A DNA stretch of 64,000 nt from Tenacibaculum mesophilum (lineage in GTDB: Bacteria > Bacteroidota > Bacteroidia > Flavobacteriales > Flavobacteriaceae). The stretch spans positions 672,001-736,000 of the forward strand of contig NZ_CP032544.1 in the NCBI RefSeq assembly GCF_003867075.1. Direction: 5' to 3'. Made by a program: the position numbers and the translations under genes. A model generated the notes under the pieces. It was not told where the DNA came from, searched no databases, and saw only the letters and a program-made list of their open reading frames with translations. Below, in pieces: positions 1-8,915 of this stretch. Every line of letters starts with the position of its first letter. Position 1 is the stretch's first letter.

Positions 1-269
1 AACGTTTTTGATTTATCGTCACCAGCAATTTCATATACATAATAAGAAACATTAGCCTTAAAATAGTCGATTATTTTTGTAACACTTTCAAAAACTGGTT
101 TTTCAGTTACTTTAATAGTATTTGGTTTAAAGATAACCTCTAACATAGGCATTAATACCAAGAAAGAAAGTGTAGAAAAAAGAGCATATAAGATATTAAA
201 TAATACATTTAAATAGCCATACTTTTTATATGGAATAGCATATTTAATAATCTTTTTAAAGTAGTCCAT
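1..269 (-). CDS. ABC transporter permease/ATPase, MsbA-like (N-terminus only)
   Basis: Only the first 89 or so codons are in the window; the gene runs off the left edge. The start reads MDYFKKIIKYAIPYKKYG, followed by a hydrophobic stretch at about residues 22-45, as at the beginning of fused permease-ATPase half-transporters of the MsbA/lipid-exporter type common in Flavobacteriia. The ATG at 269 overlaps the TAA of the upstream phosphosugar mutase by one base (TAATG), so the two are almost certainly co-transcribed and translationally coupled. The ATPase domain is not visible, so the transported substrate cannot be inferred. A lipid or lipid-linked glycan fits the glycosyltransferase and mutase neighbours. 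Confidence 0.75.
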   Translation of the reverse strand, partial: MDYFKKIIKYAIPYKKYGYLNVLFNILYALFSTLSFLVLMPMLEVIFKPNTIKVTEKPVFESVTKIIDYFKANVSYYVYEIAGDDKSKT

Positions 270-1978
270 TATAGGTTTAATTTTTTTATAATTCGTTGTA
301 TTTTGGTGTCTAGCTCTTCTTCTACTGCCTTAGCATTGGAAATATCATTTAATTTACTATTAACGCTAAAGTAGAATTTAATCTTTGGTTCAGTACCACT
401 TGGGCGAGCGGCAATTTTAGTTCCGTCTTGGGTTTGATAGATTAATACATTTGATTTAGGAATATCAATTACAGTTTCTTCACCAGTTAGTAAGTTTTTT
501 CTTATTGAAGATTGATAATCATACAAATATTCAACTTTAGTACCATCTATTTCAGTTAATGGATTGTTGCGTAAATCAATCATCATTTGTTTGATTTGTT
601 GCGCACCGTCCATTCCTTTTTTCACTAAAGAAATCAAATGTTCTTTGTATAAATGATGACGTGTGTATAAGTTTAATAATTCTTTATAAAAAGAACTATT
701 ATTAGCTTTTGCATTAGCTGCAATTTCACAAGCAAGTAGGGCAGAGGTAACTGCATCTTTATCGCGAACAAAGTCACCTACCATATAGCCAAAACTCTCT
801 TCGCCACCACCAATAAAATTAAGATCTGGGTGATCTTTGATCATTTTAGCAATCCATTTGAAACCTGTTAAACCAACTTTAGTTTCAACTCCATAAGAAT
901 CGGCGATTTCATTGACCAAATTAGTAGAAACTATCGTAGATCCTACGAATTGCTTTCCGTTTAGTTTTCCTTGTTTTTTCCAATCGTTGATTAAGAAATC
1001 GGTCATCATACTCATGGTTTGATTTCCGTTTAACAAGGTCATGTTTCCATCTATATCTCTTACTGCTATTCCAATTCTATCTGAATCTGGATCAGTTCCT
1101 AAAACAATATCGGCGTCAATTTTATTAGCTAAATCTACGGCCATTTTAAGAGCTGCTGGTTCTTCAGGATTTGGAGATTCAACCGTAGAAAAATCACCAT
1201 CAGGAATGGCTTGTTCTTCAACAATATGAACCTGTGTATATCCCGCACGTTTTAAAACTTCAGGAATTAATTTGATTGAAGTTCCGTGTAATGAAGTAAA
1301 TACAATTTTTAAATCTTCACGTCCTTTTATATCAAAAGTACCATTGGCTAAGGAAGCTTTCCAAAAAGCTTCATCTATTTCACTTCCTATAGAAGTAATT
1401 AATTCTTCTTTCGTATTGAAATTGATTTCAGAAAAAGCTAACGAATTTACTTCATTAATGATTTCTGTATCTTGTGGAGGTACTATTTGTCCGCCATCAT
1501 TCCAATATACTTTATATCCGTTATATTCTGGTGGGTTATGAGAAGCTGTTAAAACAATTCCAGCATCACACCCTAAGTAATTTACAGCGAAAGACAATTC
1601 TGGAGTTGGACGCATATCTTCAAATAAAAATACTTGAATGTTATTTGCTGATAATACATCGGCAACCACCTTTGCTAACCATTCACTATCATGACGGCAA
1701 TCATAACCGATAGCTACTTTTAACGCTTTATTAGGGTATGTTTTATGTAAGTAATTACTTAACCCTTGGGTAGCCTTTCCTAAGGTATATTTATTAATTC
1801 GGTTAGTACCTGCACCTACAACTCCACGCATTCCACCCGTTCCGAATTCTAGGTTTTTATAAAAGCGATCAGCTAAATCCTCAGCACTAGAGCTGATTAA
1901 TTGCTGAATTTCTTGTTGTGTTTCTGAATCAAAAGTGTCAGAAAGCCATTGTTTAGCGTTGTTTAAAATCTCTTTCAT
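269..1978 (-). CDS. Phospho-sugar mutase (phosphoglucomutase/phosphomannomutase)
   Basis: The 569-residue protein is a full-length alpha-D-phosphohexomutase, which interconverts hexose 1- and 6-phosphates for nucleotide-sugar and glycan synthesis in the cytoplasm. The phosphoserine loop TASHNP is at residues 144-149 (Ser146), the metal loop DPDSDR at 296-301, the sugar-binding GGGEESFG near 390, and the phosphate-binding RPSGTEPK near residue 530. All four domains are therefore present. It lies 33 bases after the GT2 gene and overlaps the start of the ABC exporter by one base. Whether glucose or mannose phosphate is preferred cannot be read from sequence alone. Confidence 0.93.
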   Translation of the reverse strand: MKEILNNAKQWLSDTFDSETQQEIQQLISSSAEDLADRFYKNLEFGTGGMRGVVGAGTNRINKYTLGKATQGLSNYLHKTYPNKALKVAIGYDCRHDSEWLAKVVADVLSANNIQVFLFEDMRPTPELSFAVNYLGCDAGIVLTASHNPPEYNGYKVYWNDGGQIVPPQDTEIINEVNSLAFSEINFNTKEELITSIGSEIDEAFWKASLANGTFDIKGREDLKIVFTSLHGTSIKLIPEVLKRAGYTQVHIVEEQAIPDGDFSTVESPNPEEPAALKMAVDLANKIDADIVLGTDPDSDRIGIAVRDIDGNMTLLNGNQTMSMMTDFLINDWKKQGKLNGKQFVGSTIVSTNLVNEIADSYGVETKVGLTGFKWIAKMIKDHPDLNFIGGGEESFGYMVGDFVRDKDAVTSALLACEIAANAKANNSSFYKELLNLYTRHHLYKEHLISLVKKGMDGAQQIKQMMIDLRNNPLTEIDGTKVEYLYDYQSSIRKNLLTGEETVIDIPKSNVLIYQTQDGTKIAARPSGTEPKIKFYFSVNSKLNDISNAKAVEEELDTKIQRIIKKLNL

Positions 1979-2011
1979 GTGTAAAATTTAAAAACATACA
2001 AAGATACGGGT

Positions 2012-2968
2012 TTAAAAGTTCAGTTTTTCTTTGATTGTATAATGTTTTTGTTGCGGATTACTCTTAATAATCAGCTCGCCTAAAAAGCCTGCTAAAAATA
2101 AAAGTGTACCTAAAACCATAGAGGTTAAGGCAATATAAAACCAAGGGTTACTGGTAACAAGTATTGTTTTGGTACCTGTAGAGAGATGGTAAATTTTCAT
2201 CGCTCCAATATAAAAGGCTGAAAGGAAACCAAATATGAACATTAACGTTCCCCACAAGCCAAAAAAGTGCATAGGACGTTTTCCAAATTTAGATAAAAAT
2301 GAAATGGTTATTAAGTCTAAAAATCCATTTACAAAGCGATCCATACCAAATTTTGTCTCTCCATATTTTCTAGCTTGATGCTGTACTATCTTTTCATCAA
2401 TACGGTTGAATCCTTCATTTTTAGCTAGCACAGGAATGTATCTGTGCATTTCACCACTTACTTTTACAGCTTTCACTACTTCATTTTTATAAGCTTTTAG
2501 TCCGCAGTTAAAATCATGTAATTTTAACCCTGATGTTTTACGTGCTGCCCAATTGAATAGCTTAGATGGAATATTTTTAGTGACTACATTGTCATAGCGT
2601 TTTCTCTTCCATCCAGAAATTAAATCAAAATTATCTTCAGTGATTAAACGGTATAGTTCAGGAATTTCATCCGGACTGTCTTGTAAATCGGCATCCATGG
2701 TAATTACAACGCGCCCTTGTACTAAGCTAAAACCAGCGTCTAAGGCTTGGGATTTCCCATAATTCTTCTGGAATTGTAAGCCTTTTACTTCTTGGTGTTG
2801 TTGCGATAACTCATGTATTATTTTCCAAGAATTATCAGTACTACCATCGTCAATAAAGATAAGTTCATATAAAAATTGATTGGATTGCATAACTTTTGCA
2901 ATCCAATCATATAATTCTGGTAAAGATTCTTCTTCGTTAAGAAGTGGTATTACTACCGATATATCCAT
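2012..2968 (-). CDS. Glycosyltransferase family 2 with C-terminal membrane anchor
   Basis: The 318-residue protein begins with the GT-A nucleotide-sugar fold (VVIPLLNEEESL at 5-16, IDDGSTD near 39, and a metal-binding DADLQD near 93), then has two hydrophobic segments at about residues 230-260 and 275-300. This is the DPM1/GtrB-like architecture that transfers a sugar, often to polyprenyl phosphate, at the inner face of the membrane. The neighbouring mutase could supply the activated sugar precursor and the ABC protein could export a product; that link is inference. The donor and acceptor are unknown. Confidence 0.88.
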   Translation of the reverse strand: MDISVVIPLLNEEESLPELYDWIAKVMQSNQFLYELIFIDDGSTDNSWKIIHELSQQHQEVKGLQFQKNYGKSQALDAGFSLVQGRVVITMDADLQDSPDEIPELYRLITEDNFDLISGWKRKRYDNVVTKNIPSKLFNWAARKTSGLKLHDFNCGLKAYKNEVVKAVKVSGEMHRYIPVLAKNEGFNRIDEKIVQHQARKYGETKFGMDRFVNGFLDLITISFLSKFGKRPMHFFGLWGTLMFIFGFLSAFYIGAMKIYHLSTGTKTILVTSNPWFYIALTSMVLGTLLFLAGFLGELIIKSNPQQKHYTIKEKLNF

Positions 2969-3047
2969 ATATTTTATTCGATGTTAAAAAAAGGTAAAGT
3001 TACGAAGTATTACTTTTATGTAAAACTTTTACTACTTTAAACTATTT

Positions 3048-3575
3048 TTAATATTGATCTTCTTCTGTTTTTTTCATGATAGCTCCTCCGATGGCAGATA
3101 CTACAAAGCCAAGAAAAATATAAAATAAAAACCCTAAAGCATCTCCAATAAGAGTTCCTTGAAATTTAGATTGCATAGCTAATTGAGTATCAACTTGCTC
3201 GTCTGTTAAACCAGCATCTAGTAATTTTTGAGTTTGGAATTCGTTTAATTGGTTATAGAAATCTGGTTCAATAAGGCCAGTGAAAATATGACTATAGATA
3301 ATACTTATTAAAGCGCCAATAGCAACAACACCTACACCTATTTTTAAAGCTTGCCCCCAGGTTAAAAAAGAATTATTATCTTTTTTAAATTTTTTAATAG
3401 CTAAAATAGGAAGAGCAATAATACATGCAGCTAACACAATCATATTAATTATTCCTCCCACAGTATCGAAGGTCATACCCAAAGCATAAATTATAAGGTT
3501 GGTTAAAACTATAGCTCCTCCGTAAATTAACCCATAGTTTAAAATAATGTTTTTGCTGTTTGTTTGATTTTCCAT
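3048..3575 (-). CDS. DUF4199 family membrane protein
   Basis: The 175-residue protein has about four hydrophobic segments (around 13-33, 38-55, 75-95 and 143-163), with a short polar loop between the third and fourth, matching the DUF4199 family found almost only in Bacteroidota. Its function is unknown. It is the first gene of the minus-strand cluster that continues with the GT2 enzyme 79 bases downstream. In this phylum a DUF4199 gene commonly precedes such a glycosyltransferase, which suggests a role in envelope glycan assembly (inference). Confidence 0.8.
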   Translation of the reverse strand: MENQTNSKNIILNYGLIYGGAIVLTNLIIYALGMTFDTVGGIINMIVLAACIIALPILAIKKFKKDNNSFLTWGQALKIGVGVVAIGALISIIYSHIFTGLIEPDFYNQLNEFQTQKLLDAGLTDEQVDTQLAMQSKFQGTLIGDALGFLFYIFLGFVVSAIGGAIMKKTEEDQY

Positions 3576-3713
3576 TGTGTGAATTTAGTTAGTGATACAA
3601 ATATATTCTTTTTTTAATGTTACGTTTATTTAATACTGGTAAAAGCAAAAAATAACAACAACAAACTATTAGTATTCAAAAACTTAGAAATGTTACAGTT
3701 TTTTTATTGAAAT

Positions 3714-3749
3714 TTTGTTGTTTTTTACGAAAAAATGGTTGTAAATTTG
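3714..3749 (+). promoter_or_regulatory. Promoter of the SRP RNA gene
   Basis: A TTG at 3718-3720 is followed after 21 bases by TAAATTTG at 3742-3749, which matches the Bacteroidota primary-sigma consensus TTG/TAnnTTTG. The RNA helix starts five bases later, as expected for this -7 element. Confidence 0.75.
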
Positions 3750-3753
3750 CATC

Positions 3754-3847
3754 GGCAAGTCCTACACAACCAGCTCCCTTTGAATCCCCCAGGGCGGGAA
3801 CGCAGCAAGGGTATTAGGTCGTAGCGGTGTGATGTAGGTAGCTTGCC
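3754..3847 (+). ncRNA. ffs: Signal recognition particle RNA, small bacterial (4.5S) type
   Basis: The core is the universal SRP domain IV: the 5' side with CAGGGCGGGAACG and the 3' side with GCAGCAAGGG carry the asymmetric loop and tetraloop bound by Ffh. The ends GGCAAG (3754-3759) and CTTGCC (3842-3847) pair to close a single long hairpin of about 94 bases, the compact form used by Bacteroidota. A run of seven T follows directly and acts as the terminator. The RNA joins Ffh to direct nascent membrane proteins to FtsY and SecYEG. Confidence 0.93.
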
Positions 3848-3871
3848 TTTTTTTGTATTCAATAGTTTCGT

Positions 3872-4798
3872 TTATTCCTCTTCTTCGTTTTTTATTTTCT
3901 TATCACTTCTAGGGTGATGATCTTCTACTACTTTTTTAAGAAAACTAGTATCTAAATGCACATAAATCTCTGTAGTTGTAATACTTTCATGTCCTAATAA
4001 TTGTTGAATAACACGTAAATCAGCTCCATTCTTAAGTAAATAGGTCGCAAAAGAATGCCTTAATGTATGCGGACCAATACTTTTTTGAAGATCGATTTTT
4101 TGGGCTAACTCTTTTAGAATTATAAAAATCATTTGTCTAGTTAAACGTTTTCCTCTTCTATTTAAGAAAACAGTGTCTTCATCTTCTTTTTTTGGAGTAA
4201 TTTGAGACCTGATTTCATTAATATAAAAGCTAAGTCTATGAATTGTTGTAATGTGTATTGGAACAAAACGATATTTATTTCCTTTTCCTAGTATGCGTAT
4301 ATATCCTTCGTCGAAGAATAAATCGGATAATTGTAAATTAATCAACTCACTCACACGAAGACCACAACTATAAATAGTTTCAATAATAGTCTTGTTGCGT
4401 TCCCCTTGTGGATGACTTAAATCGATAGCAGCAATTAATTTATCTATATCTTCTTTTTCTAAAGTATCAGGTAATTTTTTAATAATGTTAGGGCTTTCTA
4501 CTAAATCAGTTGGGTTGTCTTCTCGATAATCTTCAAATACCAGAAAATCAAAAAAGCTACGTAAACCTGAAATTAATCTAGCTTGACTACGAGCATTGAT
4601 ACTTTTACTAGTTTCATAGACGAATTGCTGAATAGTTTCTGCAGTTATATGAATTGGAGAAGGGGAGTTTTCTAGATTATCTAAAAATAAAAATAGCTTA
4701 TTTACATCCCTTTGATAGCTGTCTATAGAGTTTTTTGAAAGCCCTCTTTCGATTTTTAAATAGTTAGTATAATCAGATATAGCTTGTTTCCAGTTCAT
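3872..4798 (-). CDS. xerD: Site-specific tyrosine recombinase XerD
   Basis: The 308-residue protein has an N-terminal SAM-like core-binding domain (about 1-90) and a C-terminal tyrosine recombinase domain. The catalytic set is intact: Arg148, Lys172, His244, Arg247, His270 and the nucleophile Tyr279. Length and layout match XerC/D proteins that resolve chromosome dimers at dif at the FtsK-marked septum. The gene stands alone and ends 24 bases after the SRP RNA on the opposite strand. XerC is not in the window, and assignment to XerD over XerC rests on general resemblance. Confidence 0.9.
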   Translation of the reverse strand: MNWKQAISDYTNYLKIERGLSKNSIDSYQRDVNKLFLFLDNLENSPSPIHITAETIQQFVYETSKSINARSQARLISGLRSFFDFLVFEDYREDNPTDLVESPNIIKKLPDTLEKEDIDKLIAAIDLSHPQGERNKTIIETIYSCGLRVSELINLQLSDLFFDEGYIRILGKGNKYRFVPIHITTIHRLSFYINEIRSQITPKKEDEDTVFLNRRGKRLTRQMIFIILKELAQKIDLQKSIGPHTLRHSFATYLLKNGADLRVIQQLLGHESITTTEIYVHLDTSFLKKVVEDHHPRSDKKIKNEEEE

Positions 4799-4831
4799 TA
4801 TAAAAAGAGGTGTTTTTTTTAGAAAAAGACA

Positions 4832-4861
4832 TTGTTAAAAATAAAAATAAAATTATTTTTG
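4832..4861 (+). promoter_or_regulatory. Promoter of the first beta-barrel gene
   Basis: TTG at 4832-4834, a 19-base spacer and TATTTTTG at 4854-4861 form a textbook Bacteroidota promoter. Because it overlaps the longest possible reading frame, it also shows that the true start codon is the downstream ATG at 4895. Confidence 0.8.
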
Positions 4862-4894
4862 CAGCACAAACTTAAAATTATAAATTTAAAAATT

Positions 4895-5416
4895 ATGAAA
4901 AAATTATTAGTAGTAATTGCTATGGTAGCTGCTAGTTTTACAGCTAATGCACAAGAAGCTAATGGACAAACAGCAAAAGGGAAGTGGTTAGTAGAAGGTA
5001 ACACAGGATTTGGAGCTGCTCATGAAGCTGCTACAGGATTCCAATTATCTAATAGAGATACACCATCTGGATCAACTACAACTTGGGGAATTGGAGCTGA
5101 AGCAGGTTATTTCATTATGGATGATTTAGCAATTAAATTAGGATTAGGGTACAATGATAGAGGTAATGACGATGCTTTTTCTTACAAAATCGGAGCAAAA
5201 TATTACATTTCTAGTATGATTCCAGTACAAATTGATTACTCAGGAGCTTCTTATGATGCTTATGATGCGTCATATTTAGGATTCCAAGCAGGCTATGCTA
5301 TTTTCTTAGGAGATATGGTAAGTATAGAGCCAGGTTTAAGATATAACTTAGGTTTAGGTGATACAGAAGATATTAACACATTCCAATTTAATGTAGGGTT
5401 TGCTTTACATTTCTAA
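4895..5416 (+). CDS. Outer membrane beta-barrel protein
   Basis: The 173-residue product starts MKKLLVVIAMVAASFTANAQ, a clean type I signal peptide with cleavage after NAQ. The mature part alternates short hydrophobic and aromatic strands (GYFIMDDLAIKLGLGYN, YLGFQAGYAIFLG) and ends in an aromatic residue (ALHF), as in small OmpA/OmpW-like barrels. The start was chosen at 4895 because a promoter lies between it and the upstream TTG. It resembles the next gene in signal peptide and barrel pattern, so they may be paralogues. No ligand or pore function can be assigned. Confidence 0.8.
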   Translation: MKKLLVVIAMVAASFTANAQEANGQTAKGKWLVEGNTGFGAAHEAATGFQLSNRDTPSGSTTTWGIGAEAGYFIMDDLAIKLGLGYNDRGNDDAFSYKIGAKYYISSMIPVQIDYSGASYDAYDASYLGFQAGYAIFLGDMVSIEPGLRYNLGLGDTEDINTFQFNVGFALHF

Positions 5417-5436
5417 GAAATATATCAATAAAGAGT

Positions 5437-5468
5437 AAAAAAGGGATGCACATGTGCATCCCTTTTTT
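5437..5468 (+). terminator. Rho-independent terminator
   Basis: A perfect 20-base palindrome (5443-5462) is flanked by six A and six T, just after the beta-barrel stop codon. Confidence 0.9.
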
Positions 5469-5568
5469 ATTTTAAGTATAAGTGTTTTGCTATTAATGAT
5501 TTAGGTGTTAAAATATATTTGTAAGACTTTTTTTTAAAAAAAAGAGCAACTAGATTCTTAATTAAATG

Positions 5569-5576
5569 TATATTTG
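5569..5576 (+). promoter_or_regulatory. -7 promoter element of the second beta-barrel gene
   Basis: TATATTTG matches TAnnTTTG and lies 33 bases before the ATG at 5610. There is no good TTG at the expected upstream distance, so the -33 element is weak. Confidence 0.6.
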
Positions 5577-5609
5577 CCGGCTCAAAACAAAACTTATAAA
5601 ACAAAAATT

Positions 5610-6086
5610 ATGAAAAAATTTTTAGTAGTTGCTATGATGGCTTTCGGTTTAGCTGTTAATGCACAAGAAACAGAATTAAACGTTGGTGGAACTATCGGTT
5701 TACCTTCAGGAGATTTAAATAGTGATTTATATGATGTTTCTGGAGCAATTGAAGCTAATTATTTATTTAATGTAGCTGAAGGATTTAAAGTAGGACCATC
5801 TGTATCTTACTTACACATTAACGGAGACGGACCAGATTTAGGTTACTTACCTTTAGCTGCTGCTGCTCGTTATGATGTATCTGAGAAGTTTGTAGTTGGG
5901 GCTGACTTAGGTTATGGAATTGGAGTTTATCAAGATGGTCAAGAAAGTGGATTCTATTACAGACCAGTTGTAGGTTACAAAGTGACTGAAAAAATCACAA
6001 TTCAAGCTGATTACAAAGGAATTAGTGTTGATGGTGCTAACGTTGCTACATTTGGTTTAGGAGGAGTTTATTCTTTCTCTTTATAG
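5610..6086 (+). CDS. Outer membrane beta-barrel protein
   Basis: The 158-residue product has a signal peptide (MKKFLVVAMMAFGLAVNAQ) and a mature region rich in glycine and aromatic residues with amphipathic strands, ending in the sequence YSFSL. It looks like an eight-strand OMP_b-brl/OmpX-like barrel. The ATG at 5610 was chosen because it opens the signal peptide and lies after the -7 box; the frame itself extends to a TTG inside that box. The previous gene is similar in type and has its own promoter and terminator, so the two are separate transcription units. No specific role can be assigned. Confidence 0.8.
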   Translation: MKKFLVVAMMAFGLAVNAQETELNVGGTIGLPSGDLNSDLYDVSGAIEANYLFNVAEGFKVGPSVSYLHINGDGPDLGYLPLAAAARYDVSEKFVVGADLGYGIGVYQDGQESGFYYRPVVGYKVTEKITIQADYKGISVDGANVATFGLGGVYSFSL

Positions 6087-6105
6087 TAATAAACTTTACA
6101 ATAAG

Positions 6106-6137
6106 AAAAAAGGAAGCAAATTTGCTTCCTTTTTTTA
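6106..6137 (+). terminator. Rho-independent terminator
   Basis: A perfect inverted repeat centred between 6120 and 6121 (GGAAGCAAA/TTTGCTTCC) is bordered by A and T runs. Confidence 0.9.
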
Positions 6138-6183
6138 TGCTTAAAAGTTAAAAAGAGTATTTTTACTTTAGAAAATATTAAGA

Positions 6184-6600
6184 ATGAAAAAAGTAATCAT
6201 AATTAATGGGCCTAATTTGAATTTATTAGGGAAGCGTGAACCAACTATTTATGGATCAAGCACTTTTGAGGACTATTTGAAAGAATTAAAAAATAAATAT
6301 GTAGATATTCAGTTAGAATATTTTCAGTCGAATATTGAAGGAGAAATAATAGATAAACTGCATGAAGTTGGTTTTGATTATAATGGTATTATTCTAAATG
6401 CAGCAGCGTACACCCATACTTCTGTTGGTATTGGCGACGCTGTAAAAGGTATTGAAACACCTGTAGTTGAAGTACATATATCTAATATACATGCCAGAGA
6501 AGAGTTTCGTCATGTAAGTTATATAGCTCCGAATGCAAAAGGAGTTATTTTTGGTTTTGGCTTGAAAGGGTATGAATTAGCACTTCAAAGTTTGTTGTAA
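6184..6600 (+). CDS. aroQ: 3-dehydroquinate dehydratase, type II
   Basis: The 138-residue protein matches type II dehydroquinases, which form 3-dehydroshikimate in the shikimate pathway. Visible marks are the N-terminal INGPNLNLLGKREP with the catalytic-loop Arg, the GTIYG-like Tyr22 that serves as base, NAAAYTHTS near 74-82, and HISN near 99-102. Type II enzymes are cytoplasmic dodecamers of about 140-150 residues, so the length is normal. The last 24 bases overlap the 3' end of the convergent DUF4105 gene. Confidence 0.95.
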   Translation: MKKVIIINGPNLNLLGKREPTIYGSSTFEDYLKELKNKYVDIQLEYFQSNIEGEIIDKLHEVGFDYNGIILNAAAYTHTSVGIGDAVKGIETPVVEVHISNIHAREEFRHVSYIAPNAKGVIFGFGLKGYELALQSLL

Positions 6601-7764
6601 ATACCAATAACGTATTCCTAACAATACAAATAAAGGAATCGTAGGGTAAGTATATAACTGTACTTTAGTTAACCATACAATTGGTATAATTATTAAAAAA
6701 AATAATAGAACTAGACAGTATTTGTAAATCCAAAGAGGCGGCTCATTTTTTAACAAGAAAAAAGCTATGATAAGATTTGGAGCAAACGCCCATAAAAAGT
6801 TAAAGTTATTTGGAGCTGTGGAGTGATTGGTAAAGAACCATAAGAACACAATTAACAATCCTAAAGTTCCTGTGGTGAAAAATAAAACAAAATCAAGCCA
6901 TTTACTTCTTTTAGAGTTTTTAATGTCTTTATAAGTAATAAATAATCCCAGTAGAGAGAATAATAAAATAATTAAAAACGGACTAAGAGCATCACTTTTT
7001 GATTCTTTCTCTTTAAAATCGAGCAAAATATTAGTTTTTTGTACTAAGTTTTCTTCTTTTTCACCTTTAATTACCCTAGATGCTTTTAAAGCTTCAAAAA
7101 CATAATCGGGCAGATATAAATATTCTAAAGGTGTTGCAATTTTATCTAATTTACTTCCCAATGCAATATTAATTCCTAAACTACCCCAAGTGTTCGGATT
7201 GATTTCTTTGTTCATTAATTGTCTTAGAGATTGTTTTTTAGTAACAAAATCATCCTTAAAAACTAAATTATCATTTGTGATTTTTTGAATTATATCACGA
7301 GGTCTAGTAGCGCAGTTATCAAAAAAAGGGTCGTAAAAATAGCTTGCATTTTCAGGCAGAGAATTTGTTTCTAAAAACTGAAAGAACTCATTTCTTTGTT
7401 GCTGTGTTAAATTTAAAATTTGCTCTTTAACCCAACGTTTGTCTTGTTGAGCACTTTTTAAAGATAAATGAAAAGGATAACGAGCTAATTTATATTTCAT
7501 ATATCCTTTAGTAAAGTTTACATAAAAGTTAGGGTCGTCAAAATCAAAAATACCATAGTTGTAGAGTAAATCTAACTGTAAAACGGGATCTTTCACACGG
7601 ATAGCTGTGTGTCCAAATTTCTCATATAAAGCTTCTCCAGGACCAGAAGTAATGATACTGATTTGAGAAAACTTAGATAAACCTAAAGTATTAACTCTTT
7701 GAGAAAAACCTAGGTTAATAACTACTAAACAAAGTAAAAGAAATACATGTTTTTTTATCATCAT
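6577..7764 (-). CDS. DUF4105 / Lnb-type N-terminal periplasmic domain membrane protein
   Basis: The 395-residue protein has a signal peptide (to about residue 21) and then a Lnb/DUF4105 domain with the typical SGPGEALYEKFGHTAIRV (41-58) and a cysteine-containing FFDNCATRPRD near 146-156. These look like a papain-like His/Cys pair, but activity is not proven. After residue about 255 come about five membrane segments. In Bacteroidota such proteins occur widely without assigned function. It is convergent with aroQ, with overlapping ends. Confidence 0.8.
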   Translation of the reverse strand: MMIKKHVFLLLCLVVINLGFSQRVNTLGLSKFSQISIITSGPGEALYEKFGHTAIRVKDPVLQLDLLYNYGIFDFDDPNFYVNFTKGYMKYKLARYPFHLSLKSAQQDKRWVKEQILNLTQQQRNEFFQFLETNSLPENASYFYDPFFDNCATRPRDIIQKITNDNLVFKDDFVTKKQSLRQLMNKEINPNTWGSLGINIALGSKLDKIATPLEYLYLPDYVFEALKASRVIKGEKEENLVQKTNILLDFKEKESKSDALSPFLIILLFSLLGLFITYKDIKNSKRSKWLDFVLFFTTGTLGLLIVFLWFFTNHSTAPNNFNFLWAFAPNLIIAFFLLKNEPPLWIYKYCLVLLFFLIIIPIVWLTKVQLYTYPTIPLFVLLGIRYWYLQQTLKC

Positions 7765-7847
7765 AAGGACCTGAGAGGGTTATTATTGGTGTTTATACAA
7801 ATATCATAAATCTGATTAATATAACTGAGGATTTTTTAGGTTATTGT

Positions 7848-8825
7848 TTAAGGTTTAATTCCAAGAGTTTCATGAATAAACTTTGAAATCCGTTGTTCTA
7901 ACCACCTGTTTTCTGTATTAGAAAAAGAAGATATAAAGCCAACATGTCCACCATAATTTGGTGTGGATAAGTAAAAGTTTTTCATGTTTTTAGCTTCTTT
8001 TATTGGGTAACACTCTTTTGATAAAAAACTATCATCTAAAGCATTTATGAGTAATGTAGGTACTTTTATTTCAGGAATGAAAGGTTTTGCACTTGCTTTT
8101 TCCCAATAATCCTCTGAACTTTTAAATCCAAAAACAGGAACTGTATATTGTTTTTCTAAATGTCTGAATTTACTTGCTTTGAATAAAAGTTCTTTGTCGA
8201 GCTGAAAATCAGGAAACTTTTCGGCTTTTTGTAACAGTTTCAACTTCATGGTACGTAAAAACTCATTTAGGTAAATTTTGTTTTTTAGTTTGTTTAATTC
8301 GGCTTGAGATGATGTTAAATCCACAGGGACAGATACAGCTATTCCTCCTTTTATTTCGGAAGGAATATTGTTATACTCTCCTAAAAACTTCAGTGTTAGG
8401 TTACCTCCTAAGCTAAAACCAATAATTATAATATTTTCGTAATTATAATTGCTGTTTAAATGTTTAATAATAAACTCAACATCATCAGTTTTTCCACTAT
8501 GGTAAGTTTCTAAAAGTAAATTATCTTCTCCGCTGCAACCTCTTAAGTTCATGCAAACTGTATCGAAACCAATATTGTTTAAATGATTAGATGTTCTGAT
8601 CATATAGTTTGATTGAGAACTTCCTTCTAGTCCGTGAATTAATAACACAAGTGATTTAGATTCTACTATGGAAAAATCTAAATCAATAAAATCAGCATCC
8701 CAGGTTGTGACTCTTTTTCGGTTATATTCAATAGTGTCTTTCATGAATAAAGGTCGGTAAACAGTGTTGAAATGAGCACTTTTAAAAGGTAAACTAGGAG
8801 AAAATGTATCTGAAATGATTGGCAT
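7848..8825 (-). CDS. Alpha/beta hydrolase, YheT family
   Basis: The 325-residue protein carries the oxyanion-hole region LIHGLEGSS near 62-70, the nucleophile elbow GFSLGGN near 135-141, an acidic residue in NALDDSFL near 263 and a C-terminal GGHVGF with the catalytic His near 293. The layout and the RGCSGE segment are those of YheT/EMBH8-like hydrolases (COG0429), which act on unidentified ester substrates in the cytosol. It is a single gene followed by the DUF4105 gene 83 bases downstream. Confidence 0.87.
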   Translation of the reverse strand: MPIISDTFSPSLPFKSAHFNTVYRPLFMKDTIEYNRKRVTTWDADFIDLDFSIVESKSLVLLIHGLEGSSQSNYMIRTSNHLNNIGFDTVCMNLRGCSGEDNLLLETYHSGKTDDVEFIIKHLNSNYNYENIIIIGFSLGGNLTLKFLGEYNNIPSEIKGGIAVSVPVDLTSSQAELNKLKNKIYLNEFLRTMKLKLLQKAEKFPDFQLDKELLFKASKFRHLEKQYTVPVFGFKSSEDYWEKASAKPFIPEIKVPTLLINALDDSFLSKECYPIKEAKNMKNFYLSTPNYGGHVGFISSFSNTENRWLEQRISKFIHETLGIKP

Positions 8826-8915
8826 AATACTATTTTATAGCTTTTTAAACAAAGATGACAAAAAATAGCTAAAATGTAAAAACCATTGAATGATTTCTTA
8901 TTTTAGCTGTAAATT

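Noticed and set aside
3872..4798. Integrase of a mobile element
   Set aside because: Length, catalytic set and isolated position fit XerC/D; although it ends next to the SRP RNA there is no duplicated att-like end of that RNA.
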